Shown here piece after piece: positions 31,650 to 43,596 of a DNA stretch of 64,000 nt. This DNA comes from Pyrrhoderma lamaoense. Lineage: Eukaryota > Basidiomycota > Agaricomycetes > Hymenochaetales > Hymenochaetaceae. The stretch covers positions 1,488,001 through 1,552,000 of the forward strand of contig NBAZ01000001.1 of assembly GCA_002794735.1 (NCBI GenBank), in the 5' to 3' direction. The notes under the pieces were generated by a model. That model ran no database searches, was not told where the DNA came from, and saw nothing but the letters and a program-made list of their open reading frames with translations. Both the position numbers and the translations under genes were made by a program. How positions within the stretch are numbered: position 1 is the stretch's first letter; each line of letters starts with the position of its first letter.

Positions 31650-34600
31650 ATGCATACTCTCACTACAGTCTTCCTCATATGCACAGTCATCGTCTTACTT
31701 GCACCAGAAAGAGTAGCTGCTTTCGGTGCAGGTGATATTCCTGATTTCAGTTATCTCAATGGTATGATCAAGCTTCGATAGGTAGCCTATATGCGTTCAG
31801 CTCACACACGTTCAAAACCACAGAAAAGGCTTTTCGACACGGAGATATCGAAGGTGTTCTCGCAAACCTAGCAAAGTCTGCTGGAGGAGCAGCTGCTAGT
31901 GGAGGATTACTTGGATTCGCATCTTCCGTGCTTTCTGCTGCAAAAGGTGGTGAGAAATTTGGACGGATGGACGTTAAGCGAGTGTACTTTGTAGGTAGAC
32001 AAGGAAACGTCCAATAGATCAGATCGTAACTTGATTTTTGTCTAGGGAAACTGGTTACGTGATTATTCTCAGGTGAATTTGAACAACTCCGCTAGTAAGG
32101 CGTAATATGTTCATAAAGTTCGGTTTTCAGGCAATGGATATCGCAGGATTGAGCAAACTGTCTGCGGATACTATTGTAATGATCGTCTCAATTTTGGGAT
32201 TCATGGTATGTGCATGTTTAATATCGTCCGCTGATTTTCTCGAATTAACTCTAGTCTGTACCAGACATTTGGCTTTGCCACCGAAGAATTTGAGGTCACC
32301 GCAGATAGATTAGCCGTCTATCTTCCAGTAGTAAGTCTAAATCACTCAAATGTATATTCAGTAACCTTACTTGTAGTAGGAACACATTGATAATCCAAAG
32401 TAAGAATTATCATGACTTCCAGGAACTAGTATATTGAACAATGGTGCAGGGGATATGCTGAAAAAGAAGGTGATGCTCGTGAATATCATCCTAAGCTCAG
32501 ACCCCCCGTCAATCCCGAAGAGCTTGAGATTGACCCAGAAACTGGAATGAAAGTATGGACTTGAATTTTTTCCCAAAAATTTATATATTGATCATTTATA
32601 AAGAATTACATGGCAACTGAAGGTCGGGATGGGATACATCCACTGCATGTATCCGGCGTAACCTTGAAGCCTGCATAGAGTATGGTCGACGTGCTGGAGG
32701 ACGTGAATGTGATGACCTTTGGGAGGCCTACAGGCTCCTCGGAACAGGGCTTCATACTCTGGAAGACTTACTCGCCCATAGTAACTGGTGCGAAATAGCG
32801 CTTAGAAAGATGGGCCATTCTGAAGTCTTTTGCCATGTGGGCGACGATGGTAATGACCATATTATTCAATTTTTATCAATTCTGATTTCTTGTCATTTCA
32901 GTGACCGTTGATACCCCTAACGGTCCTGCTCCTCCTCTCGTTACAGGGACATTTGGAAGCGCGGACTTTATTCACTCCCTTATGGGTGAAGCAACAGAGT
33001 AAGAAGTCCCGTTTTTGAGCGTTACAGTTGATTGAAGGATTGCTTTCGTGGACAGTCATATCAGTGAAGCAAGTGTCACTAATCTCTATGATAAAATGAA
33101 TCAGGTATGTTATTAGTTACTTGATAAGAACTCATATACTTATACTAACAACACCAGTCTGGAGACTCAGAGACATCATTCGAAGGACTGAAAGCGATAC
33201 TTAGTAAACTTCCTATTGGTGGGGGATCTGAAAAAGCGGAACAGGCAGAGAGCTTTAAAAATAAGCCTTATGACTTTGATCCAGATAATTATGCTCCAAA
33301 GGAAGTTCAGCGTCAACTCTTTGAAATCTTGAAGTGGCGCGATAATGTCTACAGGGACATTATCAAGAAAATTGAAATGATCCCTGGTCTTAATGAACTT
33401 ATTGACCAATTAACGAATGCTTTGAACGCTTGTATATATTTTCCAGCGAGATAGTATCTTTACATACTTTACTAATCGATGATTCTAGATATATATACGG
33501 TCCTTGCTCCTTGGCTGACTGTAAGTACCATGTTCACTACCTTTATGAAGTATGATCACCCTTATATTCCCATCCCAAGCCGATATTGCAACAAGCAACA
33601 GGAGCACTCGGAGAAGGAAGCAAGGCAGTGATTGATTCTGAGGATCAATACGAGGTACGTCGACAAAATGTTTTAACTATTGAGATTGCTTAAAATTGAA
33701 AAATGTCACATAGGTTTTCAAGTAACAGAGTCACTTTATTCTCATGTTCTACTATACTGACATATTCATTCTCAGCAACTCTGAAGCTAGCGATCCTAGC
33801 CATTCAATTTTGTCCAAGGACCACTTTGGTCTGATTCTCAACGAACCTGCAGGAAAGATTGCAACTATTGTAGTTGAAAATACGGTCAATCTGATAGTAC
33901 AGGTAGTTGATATGAATTAATACATTCATATATGTACTGATCTAAGACAATTTTCAGGCCTGGTCAAATGATGAAGATGCTTCACGTGTCGTTGACGAAG
34001 TAAGTCCATTTATTATGTTTGAACAACTTCTTTCTTCATTTACTTTTTTAAACAGATTCTAGAGGCATTCCATCATCCATACTATGCTACTGGTAGATCC
34101 AAAATCCAAATGCGATGTTTGACCAGTTAGAGCGCTGGTTCGGTGCCTTAGGTGAAGATGGGACACGAGTTATTGAAGCATTGACAAAGGTTAGCATCAC
34201 CAAAAACGGTGAACAAATAACGTATATACTCAAACGTCATTAAATTTGGGAAAAAGGAAAGTGTCCGTGACGGTAAGAACAAGCGATTGGGTTCTGATGA
34301 CTACTCCGGAGAACCTGGAGAAGCCCCAAAGGCTTCCCATCAGCATACATCTGGATATAGCCAGAGTCAAGGTGGTTATTCTACTGGGGGTTATCAAAGT
34401 CAAGTTCAATCCCAGTACTCCTCGGGCACCTATGGTAGGCAACAAGGATCGTATGGACGTCAAGATGATTCCGAGTACTCGAGTACGTACTCAAGACCTA
34501 ACCAAGATGACGAGGATTCGTATGGTCGAGCTGGCAACCGGAACGAATACGAAACTTCCTATGGCCAGGATAGCAGGAAGACTGAATATTCTTCCTACAA

Positions 34601-35306
34601 TGAGAGCTCGTATGGAGGGCGCCGTAACGAAGATAATAACTATAGTCAAGGGGCATACGGAGGACGTAAAGAAGATAATTACTCTTCAGGACGTAACGAA
34701 GATTCCTATAGTAATGGTTAGTGTCTTTGATACGTACTAACATTTTCCTGCTAATGAACCTGTCTTCTTAGTGTATGAAGGGAATAGTTCTTATTCTAGT
34801 CGACAGGATGAAGGTAATGCATTTAAATAACTAGTTATTATTGACTAGGTCTGATTGATGTTTAATCGAACTTAGGGTACGATAGTCGCCGACGCTCTGA
34901 TAATGATTCCGGATACGGGCGTCCTCCGGAGCCACCGTCTTATGGAGGCTATGGCGGAGGTGAAGATAGACCTAGTCATCATGGCAGACGGCATCATGAG
35001 GAGGAGAATAGGTTCCAAGAGGGATACCAACCATCCTATGGCGGACCTGAGGGATTTGACAGTGGACCTGGTGGCTTTGGTGGAGGACCTGGAAGATTTG
35101 ATGATAGGCCTGGTGGCTTTGGAGGACCTGGCGGATATGGAGATGAGCCTACAGGAGGGCCGGGGAGATTCGGCGGCCCAAGATACGGAGGGGATGATAC
35201 ATTTGGTGCAGAAAGACTTAACCTTGACGACCGAGACGAAGGGGAAAGGCCCCACGGACACCACGGACATCATGGACGACGTTCACCCCGAAATGATTAC
35301 TACTAA
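31650..35306 (+). CDS. HET-C family protein (heterokaryon incompatibility C homologue)
   Basis: Homologue of fungal HET-C, a secretory-pathway protein whose alleles control heterokaryon incompatibility in Neurospora. It starts with a signal peptide (MHTLTTVFLICTVIVLLAPE, cleaved near VAAFGAG). Family blocks are FRHGDIEGVL, MDVKRVYFGNWLRDYSQAMD, TFGFATEEFEVTADRLAVY, EHIDNPKGYAE, LRPPVNPEELEIDPETGMKNY, GTGLHTLEDLLAHSNWCEIAL, PLVTGTFGSADFIHSLMGE, DNVYRDIIKKIEMIPGL and DPSHSILSKDHFGLILNEPAGKIA. About 16 introns. From 34250 on, the tail is low-complexity: Ser/Tyr/Gly/Gln/Asn repeats (GYSQSQGGYSTGGYQSQ, SYGGRRNEDNNYSQG), then Gly/Arg/Phe repeats and RRSPRNDYY at the end (TAA 35304-35306). Two frame breaks, GGG 32626-32628 and AAA 34108-34110, each one base short. 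Confidence 0.9.
34280..35300 (+). repeat. low-complexity Tyr/Gly/Ser/Asn repeat region encoding the HET-C tail
   Basis: Roughly 300 codons of degenerate repeats: first a polar, Gln/Tyr/Ser-rich part (units like GYQSQ, SYGR, RNEDxYS), then a Gly-rich part with GGFGGGPGRF and PGGFGGPGGYG units. Composition resembles prion-like and RGG-type disordered domains. Confidence 0.6.
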
Positions 35307-35734
35307 GAAGGAATAGGTTAATCGTATATTAAAGTAGAGATACAGGTGGAAGGATGAGAACGCAGTCATCACAAAGAGATATTTGTAGAGTACGGTCACG
35401 AGACGAGATGTTTTATTAAAGATTCAATTTGGACGCGTTGTTTGTTATTTGTACACCTTGATGCTCCTTATAAGGAAAGTCGGTAGTGTTAATTTGTACA
35501 TGAAGGCACGAGGTAGAGAGTACATAATGATACTGCGATGCCTCGTGTATAACTCGTGTGCAAGGTCCCTACTTCTCTTCTCCCCAAGCCTTTACAGTCC
35601 CCATCTTGTCTTCACCCTATTGTTCGCGTAACGACACCGACGAACCAGGACGAACCAGTCTACGATATCGACAAACGCATACACTTCTTTATTCTGCATA
35701 ACATCTCCTTTCCTAGATATTATCCTAGAACAGG
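35307..35734. other. intergenic between HET-C and bHLH factor 1
   Basis: About 430 bp: 3' flank of the HET-C gene and the pyrimidine-rich leader of the bHLH gene (35570-35730). No separate gene. Confidence 0.55.
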
Positions 35735-36865
35735 ATGGATCATCATCAGCATGCACACTCTCATTCTCAAGAGCATATCGATATGCACGACCCTGCTCTA
35801 ACACAACATCAGTATCCCTTTTATGCTCAGGATGTAACCGACCAGACATATACGCCAATGCCTTTCGTGCAAGAGCACCGGTTGGCCAACTATGAGGTCG
35901 TGCCAAACGCACATCCGCCTCGTGCGTTCTTCAGAGACTCATGTACATCGCCTGTTTTCGCTCATTCACAGTCGAATACTTTTCTTTACAGGCCATATGT
36001 CAACGGGAGACCTTCAGCAAGCGTTCCATTTTCGTAGCATGAACCTCATGGCAGGTCATCAGTACCCTAACCCTGCCTTTGATCCTTCTTCGCCTCCCAA
36101 CCTAAATCTCCCGCTTGAGAGCCAGCTTCCACCCCAATCACCGACATACGACCCTCTCTCCCTCCCGTTTCTGGCTCGGATACTTCGGGAGACAATATTT
36201 ACCACTCAAGAAACTCCAGCGGTACAACCTCTCCTGCATCCTCTCGCGGTGCTAGTCTCGTACATAGGACTGCTCGTTATAATCCTACACCGTCACCTTC
36301 GAGCTCTTCTGGGCGTCGACGCGGCCGTTCTATCGACTCTGAAGAAGACGATCCAAATAACAATATGAATATGGTACAGGAGCTACAACATTCTAGGAAG
36401 GAAGCTACCCGAAGGCAAAGAATTGAAGCAGAGCAGAGAAGAAGGGACGAGCTTCGTGATGGTTATGCAAGACTAAAGGATGTTTTACCCGTTTCAAATC
36501 AAAAAAGTAGTAAAGTTTCACTACTTGAGCGTGGTAAGCCTTTTGTTTGATATTTTAAAGATAATTAGATACTAAAAGGAAACTACTAGCAACAAATTAC
36601 ATTATACAACTTGATAAATCAACGCGTCAAATGCAGACACGTCTTGCTGCTCTCGAAAATGAAGTTCAAAGGCTACGTGCTTTGAATGAAAAGATCTCCC
36701 TTAGCGTTGGAGCAGGTACTCCAGAAGGTCCGCCTATTATTCAAGCGATGCCTCATTCTATTGAACGCATGTCCCCTCCCCAGAGAATAAAACTATCTCT
36801 CAACTTGTTCCCGTTACGGTCCAGCCTCCCCGGAGGATTCGAGCGGCTCTGAAAGGGGCCTGTGA
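35735..36865 (+). CDS. bHLH transcription factor 1
   Basis: Starts MDHHQHAHSHSQEHIDMHD (His-rich). An intron at about 35923-35990 (donor GTGCGT, acceptor TTTACAG) gives an open frame into QAFHFRSMNLMAGHQYPNP. The bHLH domain is RRQRIEAEQRRRDELRDGYARLKDVLPVSNQK (split here: RRQRIEAEQRRRDELRDGY, then ARLKDVLPVSNQKSSKVSLL), with E9 and R12/R13 of an E-box-binding basic region but no H5. An intron lies just after LLER, then ATNYIIQLDKSTRQMQTRLAAL forms helix 2 with a leucine-zipper-like extension. One frame break at CCC 36164-36166, which restores SLPVSGSDTSGDNIYHS. The C terminus is uncertain: as written it stops at 36852; lengthening CCCC 36773-36776 and CCCC 36828-36831 would give ENKTISQLVPV...EDSSGSERGL, ending at 36865. 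Paralogue of the factor at 43597. Confidence 0.82.
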
Positions 36866-39800
36866 TCTATATGATCTATCAAGATTAACCAATGATCTAA
36901 CAAATCTTTGCATATTTATGCATTTTCTCTTCGCTGAATGAATGTCTACCGCTGTACAATCTCTTCTCTCATTTTTTCTCTCTTAATGCTCCTTTTTCTA
37001 TCTCTTTTGATCATCACTTCGGTTGGTTGGATAAATTGGGGTCTGGTTCATTCAGTTTCTTTCTATCGCTGTGGAGCCATTTTTATTTGTACCAGGAGCA
37101 CGAACGTCATCACTCGCGTGACATAAACCTATTCCCAGCTTGATGTTGTGGAATTATTTTCAGCTTCGGCAGATATCAGTCTGCATGGCCAGATATTACG
37201 GCGAAAACTCACAGTATTCTGGACTCTACCCCCCAAAATGCATCTATTCAGTGATGGAAAATTTCACTCTCTCAGAACACCGGACTCATTTCAGTTTTCT
37301 TTCTCTGTACGCTGCCATCAACACCTCGTGTCTTATCATACGCTTTCTTCCTCGGTTTCTTCCAGAGGACCGGCCACTCGCCCGCGATAAAACCACCATC
37401 CTCACTATCTCCTCAAACTTATCTTGGAAGCGGAGGCGTTGTATCACTAATCTGGAATTCATTACAAATGACTCAATACGACCTTTGCCCAGAACACAAG
37501 ACGATTATACGACTTTTACGACATCATACATATGCATGCAACAAATGGGTTTAAGGAGCTTGAGGAGGAGTTATAGGATGAACTGTTGTGCGATGTAGCA
37601 CGATCCCGCCAGGTCCAAAGTTGGCCTAGGCAGGGGATTTAGACCATTGTTTTTTTTTCTGCTGTTTTCATGTAGTCTTTCTTTCTTTATGGATCGGTCT
37701 TTGTCCCTGGACATGCACGTCTGCAAACAGAAAGTACCAATTTGTTTTTTACTCATAGGCACTGCAATGGACTCTCATGTAAATACAATAAAGATGTAGT
37801 TCGCTATTAGTCAGTCTGTCGTATCATTAGTTCTATTCACAAAGGAGATTTTGTATTGTATTTCTGTATAAGGTATCCGTCGAAATCATCGGGGATATGC
37901 CTAATACCCCTTTCATCAAAAGATGTATAAATATGAACTTCACCTAACAACCACTATAATTGTAAAATTTTGTCCAGGAATATTATGGGCGCCTGGCGTA
38001 TCAAAGAACAACTCCAAAAATTCTAGAAATGCAAAGAAAAATTCAATGACAAACTATCTTCTACATAGACGAATACTACGTTCGGCCCGTTGGTGTCCGA
38101 AAAAGAAAACAGTATATCCAAAAAGTGCCTGGGCTTATTCATGAGTATAAGTGTATACGTCAAAACATACAGGATATAAAGCTGAAAGACTAAGAATATG
38201 GGCTTTCCGGTATATGAGCAGGACCTATCGGGTTGCGCAAAAACCGAGTTCCGAAGCTGGGAAGTAGTCACGTATTACTTAGCACTGGTTGTGTTTTTCT
38301 CAAAGAACAGGATACTTCTAGGTGCTGCGGAAACTATCAACCAGGATCCTGTCATCCCCTTAGCAAAGCTAAGGGTGAAGAATTGAAACATAGATGTTCC
38401 TTGGATAAGTGTGAAATAGATCAGGTCGGAGGGCTTACGGAACGCGTATTAGTGGAGGATACAGCCTCAGCGGGTAATATGAAGCGGTAGTTGGGAAATG
38501 CGTAATGTGGAGATCCAAAAACGTTTGCCGTCGATATCGTCCGTGAGCAAGCCCTAGTACACTTTACCAGACTTGGTTGGGTAGATTATATGGGATATAA
38601 AGCAATCTGATCTTGTTACGAAATCTTTGCTCTGGTTGTTTAGTAGCGTAGCTAACCCTGCGACTTTACCGGCAGAAGCGAGACGCCTTTTAGCCTTTTA
38701 AAATAATCATCTGAAATTTTTTGGAAAGTTTCGCGAAGTCCATAATAATGGGAAACTAAGATATAAGACTCCGAGGTTCGGTAGAATTAGCCGATTTATC
38801 ATACTCCCCTTACCCATAGGCCATAGCAATATTGATCCTAGTATTCCGGCGGCGTTCTCCAATGAATACGATTCTAAGTCAGCTGCTTGATTGCAAAACA
38901 AGGTTTGTTTTCATATCAAGGAACAAGTTTAAGCTTGACCTCGGCGACAAATGGTGAGCGCGAGTCCTCGGAATCGTCAGGCTGAAGAAGAGTCTGTCGG
39001 TGATTTGAGAGTTGCATATTACATAGATAAACACCAATATCTTCACGTATAGAACGTAAGTGTCGCTTCCATAAAAAACTTGGTTAAGCTTGGAAGTTTT
39101 GTGTTGTAGGGGAAAGCAGGTGTGATAAGCCCTTTGTTCGATGGTACAAGCCTAATTTTACCTCAGCAGAAAATGTCAACATATCTTCTATCTAAGGAGT
39201 TAGTTCCGACTTACTAAAACAACTTGAGCCTTGCTTAATAAGGTGGTGATGAGCCATCACATTGATCTGTCTTTTATTATAATGTTTACTTGAATGAAGC
39301 GAGAAATTAAAGATATCGAAGACAGCCGCGATGTTGGGGTTAGAGTATACCCAAATTAAAAGTCGGAGAGCATCGGTCGAAGTCCGACAAAGGAGATGTT
39401 TTATCATTATTAAAGAGTTTTCATTTCGCTAGACATTGCATCCCGTGAAGGACTCTTAGGGGCCTTTGGGGACAAAGTTGCGGAAGTTCCTTCGACACAG
39501 GTTCCGAATCATGTATCATGAGTCTTGTATAGATTGCAAAGAAAACGAGTCTCGTAACTGGGGTTTGGGAGTTCGCTGCATCCCCCATATGTAAGATCCG
39601 CTGTGCAGAAGAATATCAAATCATTTGAAGCTGCAACGAGGCTACGGGTCTGCAATGACGACTAGTTCTAAGTTTATGAAGGAGACACATTGTGTTTCTA
39701 GGACAGTTGGGTTATCTAGACTCTATAAGCGGGAAAAATTGGTGGTATAATGGAGGATGAAGATAATTTCTAGAACGTGAGGAAGGTGCAAGTGTTCACT

Positions 39801-40986
39801 AGTTTGAGTGACACGTCGGAACACATTCCGGTACTGAAACACTAGAACAGCTGACTTCAAGTTCTATTTACATCCAGACCCAACTGTTTTAGTATTCTGT
39901 TGCTCAAGAATAGTACACAGAGTCATGTGTAAGAATAACAAATGGGAGAAGAAAAAGATGTCGAGAACCTGTAGCTTCCCCCAACGAATTAGCCCTTTGC
40001 GGGAGAAACAGTTCACTAATGTTTCCTGACGTTCCTTCGCAGGTTGCCTGAGAGAACTTTGACTAAAGTGCCGTATTGTATAGTTTCTAATAGACTAGAA
40101 GCAGATAACCAGTAGTTTTCACAATGCTTGATGCAAGGCCGGTAAACCCATTAGGAGATTTCCGGCACTTACTTTGAGTGTAGAGAAGCAGCTTATCAGG
40201 AAAGAATATCCACTAAGTTCACAGATTCAGATGACTGGGTTGAGAAGATCATTTGACGGATGCTATGATAGGAGCAGAATAAAATATGCAGATGACAAAA
40301 TTTACGAGTGAAGGTCAGGCCATAAAGGAAGCCCCTGGTCGTTTGGTAATCCATAATGAAGAACTTGTGGACTCGTAACTCCCACTTTCTCCCATTTGGT
40401 ACTTAAATTTGGGTTCTCAAGTGATCTTGGGAAGATGTTCGGGAAAGACAAACCAACAAATGCACCGAGATTAAAACTCGTATCGATGAAGAGACAACAA
40501 ACCCTATGAGGAGTAGAATATAGATTGGCGCTGAAGATACAAGATATTAAGAAGTGGAAGTCAGTCCTTTGAGTCTGTGAACATCTGAGCCCTATGGTGG
40601 TAAAATTCAACAGTCCTGGGAAACCAGTTTCTGATTTACATCGTCTCCAAATTCGGTAAGTTGTTTTCACATTTGAATTTGCCGAAAAGGATCGCATGAT
40701 CTCATTTCAAGAAGTAGAAGTAAAGAGACTAGTGGACAATTACGGATAGGGGCTACTTGGTTATCTTCTCACTACGTGCTATTCACTGGTATAGGAGCTC
40801 TTCTGTCCTTTGTACCATCATTTCCAGTGTCTACGAGCAGTCTGGCCGTAACGAAAAGTCATAGAATATACTTTTTATTAACGACTTCACGAATTTCTAC
40901 TTATCATTCTCAGTTGGCGCGAAACAGATAATACGCATCTAAATTGATACTATAACTCAGTTCTAACACCTTCATATTCTTTTATC
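36866..40986. other. 4.1-kb gene-poor stretch
   Basis: The first few hundred bases look like the 3'-UTR of bHLH factor 1. Beyond that I find only short ORFs (37140-37598 +, 38233-38490 +, 40302-40697 -) with no domain, no intron-linked continuation and no coding repetition. No terminal repeats, no transposase or reverse-transcriptase motif and no tRNA were recognised. It may hold a non-coding RNA or a decayed element, but nothing visible supports either. Confidence 0.5.
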
Positions 40987-42459
40987 ATGTGGTATGTGCA
41001 GTTTATCTAGAATTCCTATTTAATGTGCTTTAGAGGATTTACCCGAATCTCTTTTCTCAGGTGTGACAATTGTTTGCTACTTCTACCTTTGGTACGTTAA
41101 GTTTTTTTGATACTTATTGTGTATCACATCTTAGTATGAAACTTATCTCTATGCGGGACAGCGCCATGGAGCCATGGCTTGGGCTATCGTTATGGTTGTA
41201 AGTCTTCACGAAAATTCTCGGCTCTAAACCGGTAATCATGGTGATGAGGTAAATTAACCTTTCAAAAAAAGCTCTATAACGTCGGAGGAGGTATATTTCT
41301 ACTCACTGTCGGGCAATACTTTTACTTTAATTTCCCGGAATGGTGAGTCTCCCGTATTTATATATCAACAATAACTGCCGACCTTGAAATTATATCAAAA
41401 AAATGAATAAATACATATTACTGTATCATTTTTCTTATGTATAGGCAAATTTACGGAGGCATCTCGATGGGCATCGCATCTGCTGCACTGATCAATACCC
41501 TCGCGCTTTCAAACGTAAGTAAATCTAAAAAGGGATAGTTTCTGCCGGCGCAACGGTTTGACTCACCACCTACGCCTCATGGATATGCGATTCCTTCCTT
41601 AAATTACCTTAACATTCCTTGTCTCTACGACAACATTTTGATATGAACGGGACAGCGCTCGTACATATGGACTAGGGTTTGCAAATTTATCTGGCCTTTT
41701 ATCCTTGTTATTAGTGCAATCAGGGCTATAATCATGATATTGGAGTTACAGAGAGGGTAGGTATCGGTAAAATCCAAATTACTCACTCCAATCTTTTCCG
41801 AATGAAATGGATATCATACTCGGAGTACAGTTTTATTTTCACGATGCTCGGGAAAAGTTTTGAAGAAGTTTAACTCCTTTGCCGTCTGAGATGTCCTCGA
41901 GGCATTCGGAGTTGAATCGATATTCTTTTCGGCCCTTTTCTATCATATCCACTGACATCTGCCTTCTTTTTGTAGAAAAGACAAGATAACTTGGGAGTGC
42001 AATAATGGGGGACAACTCTGGACTGAATCCGTAGAAGAGGGTTACGATAATGGTACATCACTACCCAATAGCTTTTGCGTTGTAGGTTATCAAAGCCTTT
42101 ACGCTGCGTTCATTGTTTCTTTGCTCGTCGACCTAGTATTTCAGGTACGTTATTTTTTGTTATTTTCTTTGTTCTCGGCTAATAGCCGTGTACTCTTATC
42201 CTTTTTTCACTTACTTCAATCTACGCGGAACTTTTTATTTTATTTTATTTTACATGTACAATGGAAAGATCTACATGCTCTTCTTAAATTGGAGATTCTC
42301 AAAACGTCTGGAACACTACAGGGAGATGAAAGGTCCATTTTACGGAGGTGAGTTAATAGAAACGGACGAACGGAGCAGCCCTCCTTCATGTCCAGGAACA
42401 TGGCCAAACAGATCGATTAACGTTGATGATTCTCGGTTACAGGATACTACAATTCTTAA
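40987..42459 (+). CDS. conserved basidiomycete multi-pass membrane protein, unknown function
   Basis: Exons of a polytopic protein with about six hydrophobic helices. In order: GVTIVCYFYLW, YETYLYAGQRHGAMAWAIVMV, LYNVGGGIFLLTVGQYFYFNF, PEWQIYGGISMGIASAALINT, NRSYIWTRVCKFIWPFILVI, KDKITWECNNGGQLWTESVE, QSLYAAFIVSLLVDLVFQ, MYMFFLNWRFSKRLEHY and the end GPFYGGYYNS (TAA 42457-42459 after a last intron). The NWRF...KRLEHY...GPFYGGYYN ending is a pattern I associate with an unnamed family conserved in Agaricomycetes; no function is known to me. The first exon is uncertain: ATG 40987 is the nearest candidate, but its phase does not join cleanly to the exon at 41061. At 41091-41092 GG before TACG should be GGG for the exon LYLW to join the next in frame. 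Confidence 0.72.
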
Positions 42460-43247
42460 GTGCGCGGAGGCGAAGTATACGATACATCTTTAGGTGCTTC
42501 GATTGGTCAAGATGAATGCAGCTAAGATATATGTCTGTCTTCGAGCTTCTCAAGCCAGGTTAGAGACGCGAGAGGAGAAATACCCGATATGATTTTGATA
42601 TGAACTGGGGCATGACGACTTTTACGATTTTTATGATTAGTATTACGAACCCAAGACGACGTAAAGTTATCCAACTTTTATTCTCTTCTTGTTAGTTTTG
42701 GACAGCTTCTTGTGTTTGATGTACTGCTATATATCGCTTATGTATTTGGAATCTTTCCCGAATTGGAAAGTTGCTTCCGGTGATTACTTATGATGAGAAA
42801 GAATCTGAATCTGTCCCTTTCAGGGAATTTTGGGGGACGGGGATGGTTTCATGTGCGAGAGATGACAAGGGCGCCCAGAGTCTGGCCGAGGTGATGAGGA
42901 ATATAGGGCTCGTTCGGGGAGGGAGATGAGGTGTTTGTATGTATTTGTGAAATGATGCTGAGCCGGAAATGAAATAAGTCGAGCCTCGAGGCAGGAAGTT
43001 TAGTCCATAGCGTAGGAAAGACAGGGGCCAAAGTTCGTAAACGGATAAATTCATAACAGTTGTCACGGATCTCACACGATAGGCAAACTCGGGGTCCGGT
43101 GCGGTAGTTGTGTGACTGGCTCTGGGATGAGAGAGGGTTGAAGACCGTCGACGGTCGTTTCGCCCCTCGCTGGGACCAATAGTGATCTCAAGATGGAGAC
43201 GCATAGATAATAACGGGTGACGATGGGGCTCCAGCTACCAACTACAA

Positions 43248-43276
43248 CAATAATAATTATAATAATAATAATAATA
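43248..43276. repeat. (AAT)n microsatellite
   Basis: Slightly interrupted aataataat tract of about 29 bp in the upstream region of bHLH factor 2. Confidence 0.85.
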
Positions 43277-43410
43277 TTTTATTCAATAACGATAGTATTC
43301 CTCCCCCCTTATTTATATTATTCCTGGAGATAACATCACCGGCCCAAAAGGGAGGGATCGACCCTTCCATAGATGTACAGTTTTCAGCTGAGCCCCCTTC
43401 CTTTTCGGCC

Positions 43411-43418
43411 TATATAAA
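43411..43418 (+). promoter_or_regulatory. TATA box of bHLH factor 2
   Basis: tatataaa lies in a GC-rich setting (ttcggcctatataaacaccc), 186 bp before ATG 43597, and is followed by a C/T-rich leader. Confidence 0.6.
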
Positions 43419-43596
43419 CACCCAAGCTAGGGACGGAACCAAATCCAACCATCCCCTCACCCCCGACCCCATCATCATCCCCTCTCTCTCCCCTCGTCTT
43501 GAGCTTCTTGTTTTTCTTTCTTTCTTCTCCTTGGACTTTTCTTCTGCCTTTTAATCAGTCAATTTCTTCAGCCTTTCTCGTCTAAAGCTTTTGATA

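Larger units (their letters stand above)
42460..43596. other. long promoter/leader region of bHLH factor 2
   Basis: About 1.1 kb. Contains an AAT microsatellite (43248-43276), a TATA box (43411-43418) and a strongly C/T-rich leader (43450-43596), typical of well expressed fungal genes. The minus-strand ORF 42788-43204 has no similarity and I do not call it. Confidence 0.6.

Noticed and set aside
30056..35306. Ketopantoate reductase plus HET-C as a linked nonself-recognition cassette
   Set aside because: Only adjacency supports it; the reductase is a housekeeping enzyme and no NLR, HET-domain or PIN-C-like partner gene is present.
34246..35316. Long alternative-frame ORFs across the HET-C tail
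   Set aside because: Shadows of the Gly/Tyr repeat region; the correct frame is fixed by the upstream exons and ends with RRSPRNDYY.
35920..35995. Apparent frame change in the N-terminal part of bHLH factor 1
   Set aside because: Explained by an intron with donor GTGCGT and acceptor TTTACAG; no base correction needed.
42788..43204. 138-codon minus-strand ORF upstream of bHLH factor 2
   Set aside because: No domain, no intron structure, and it lies in the promoter region of a well supported gene.
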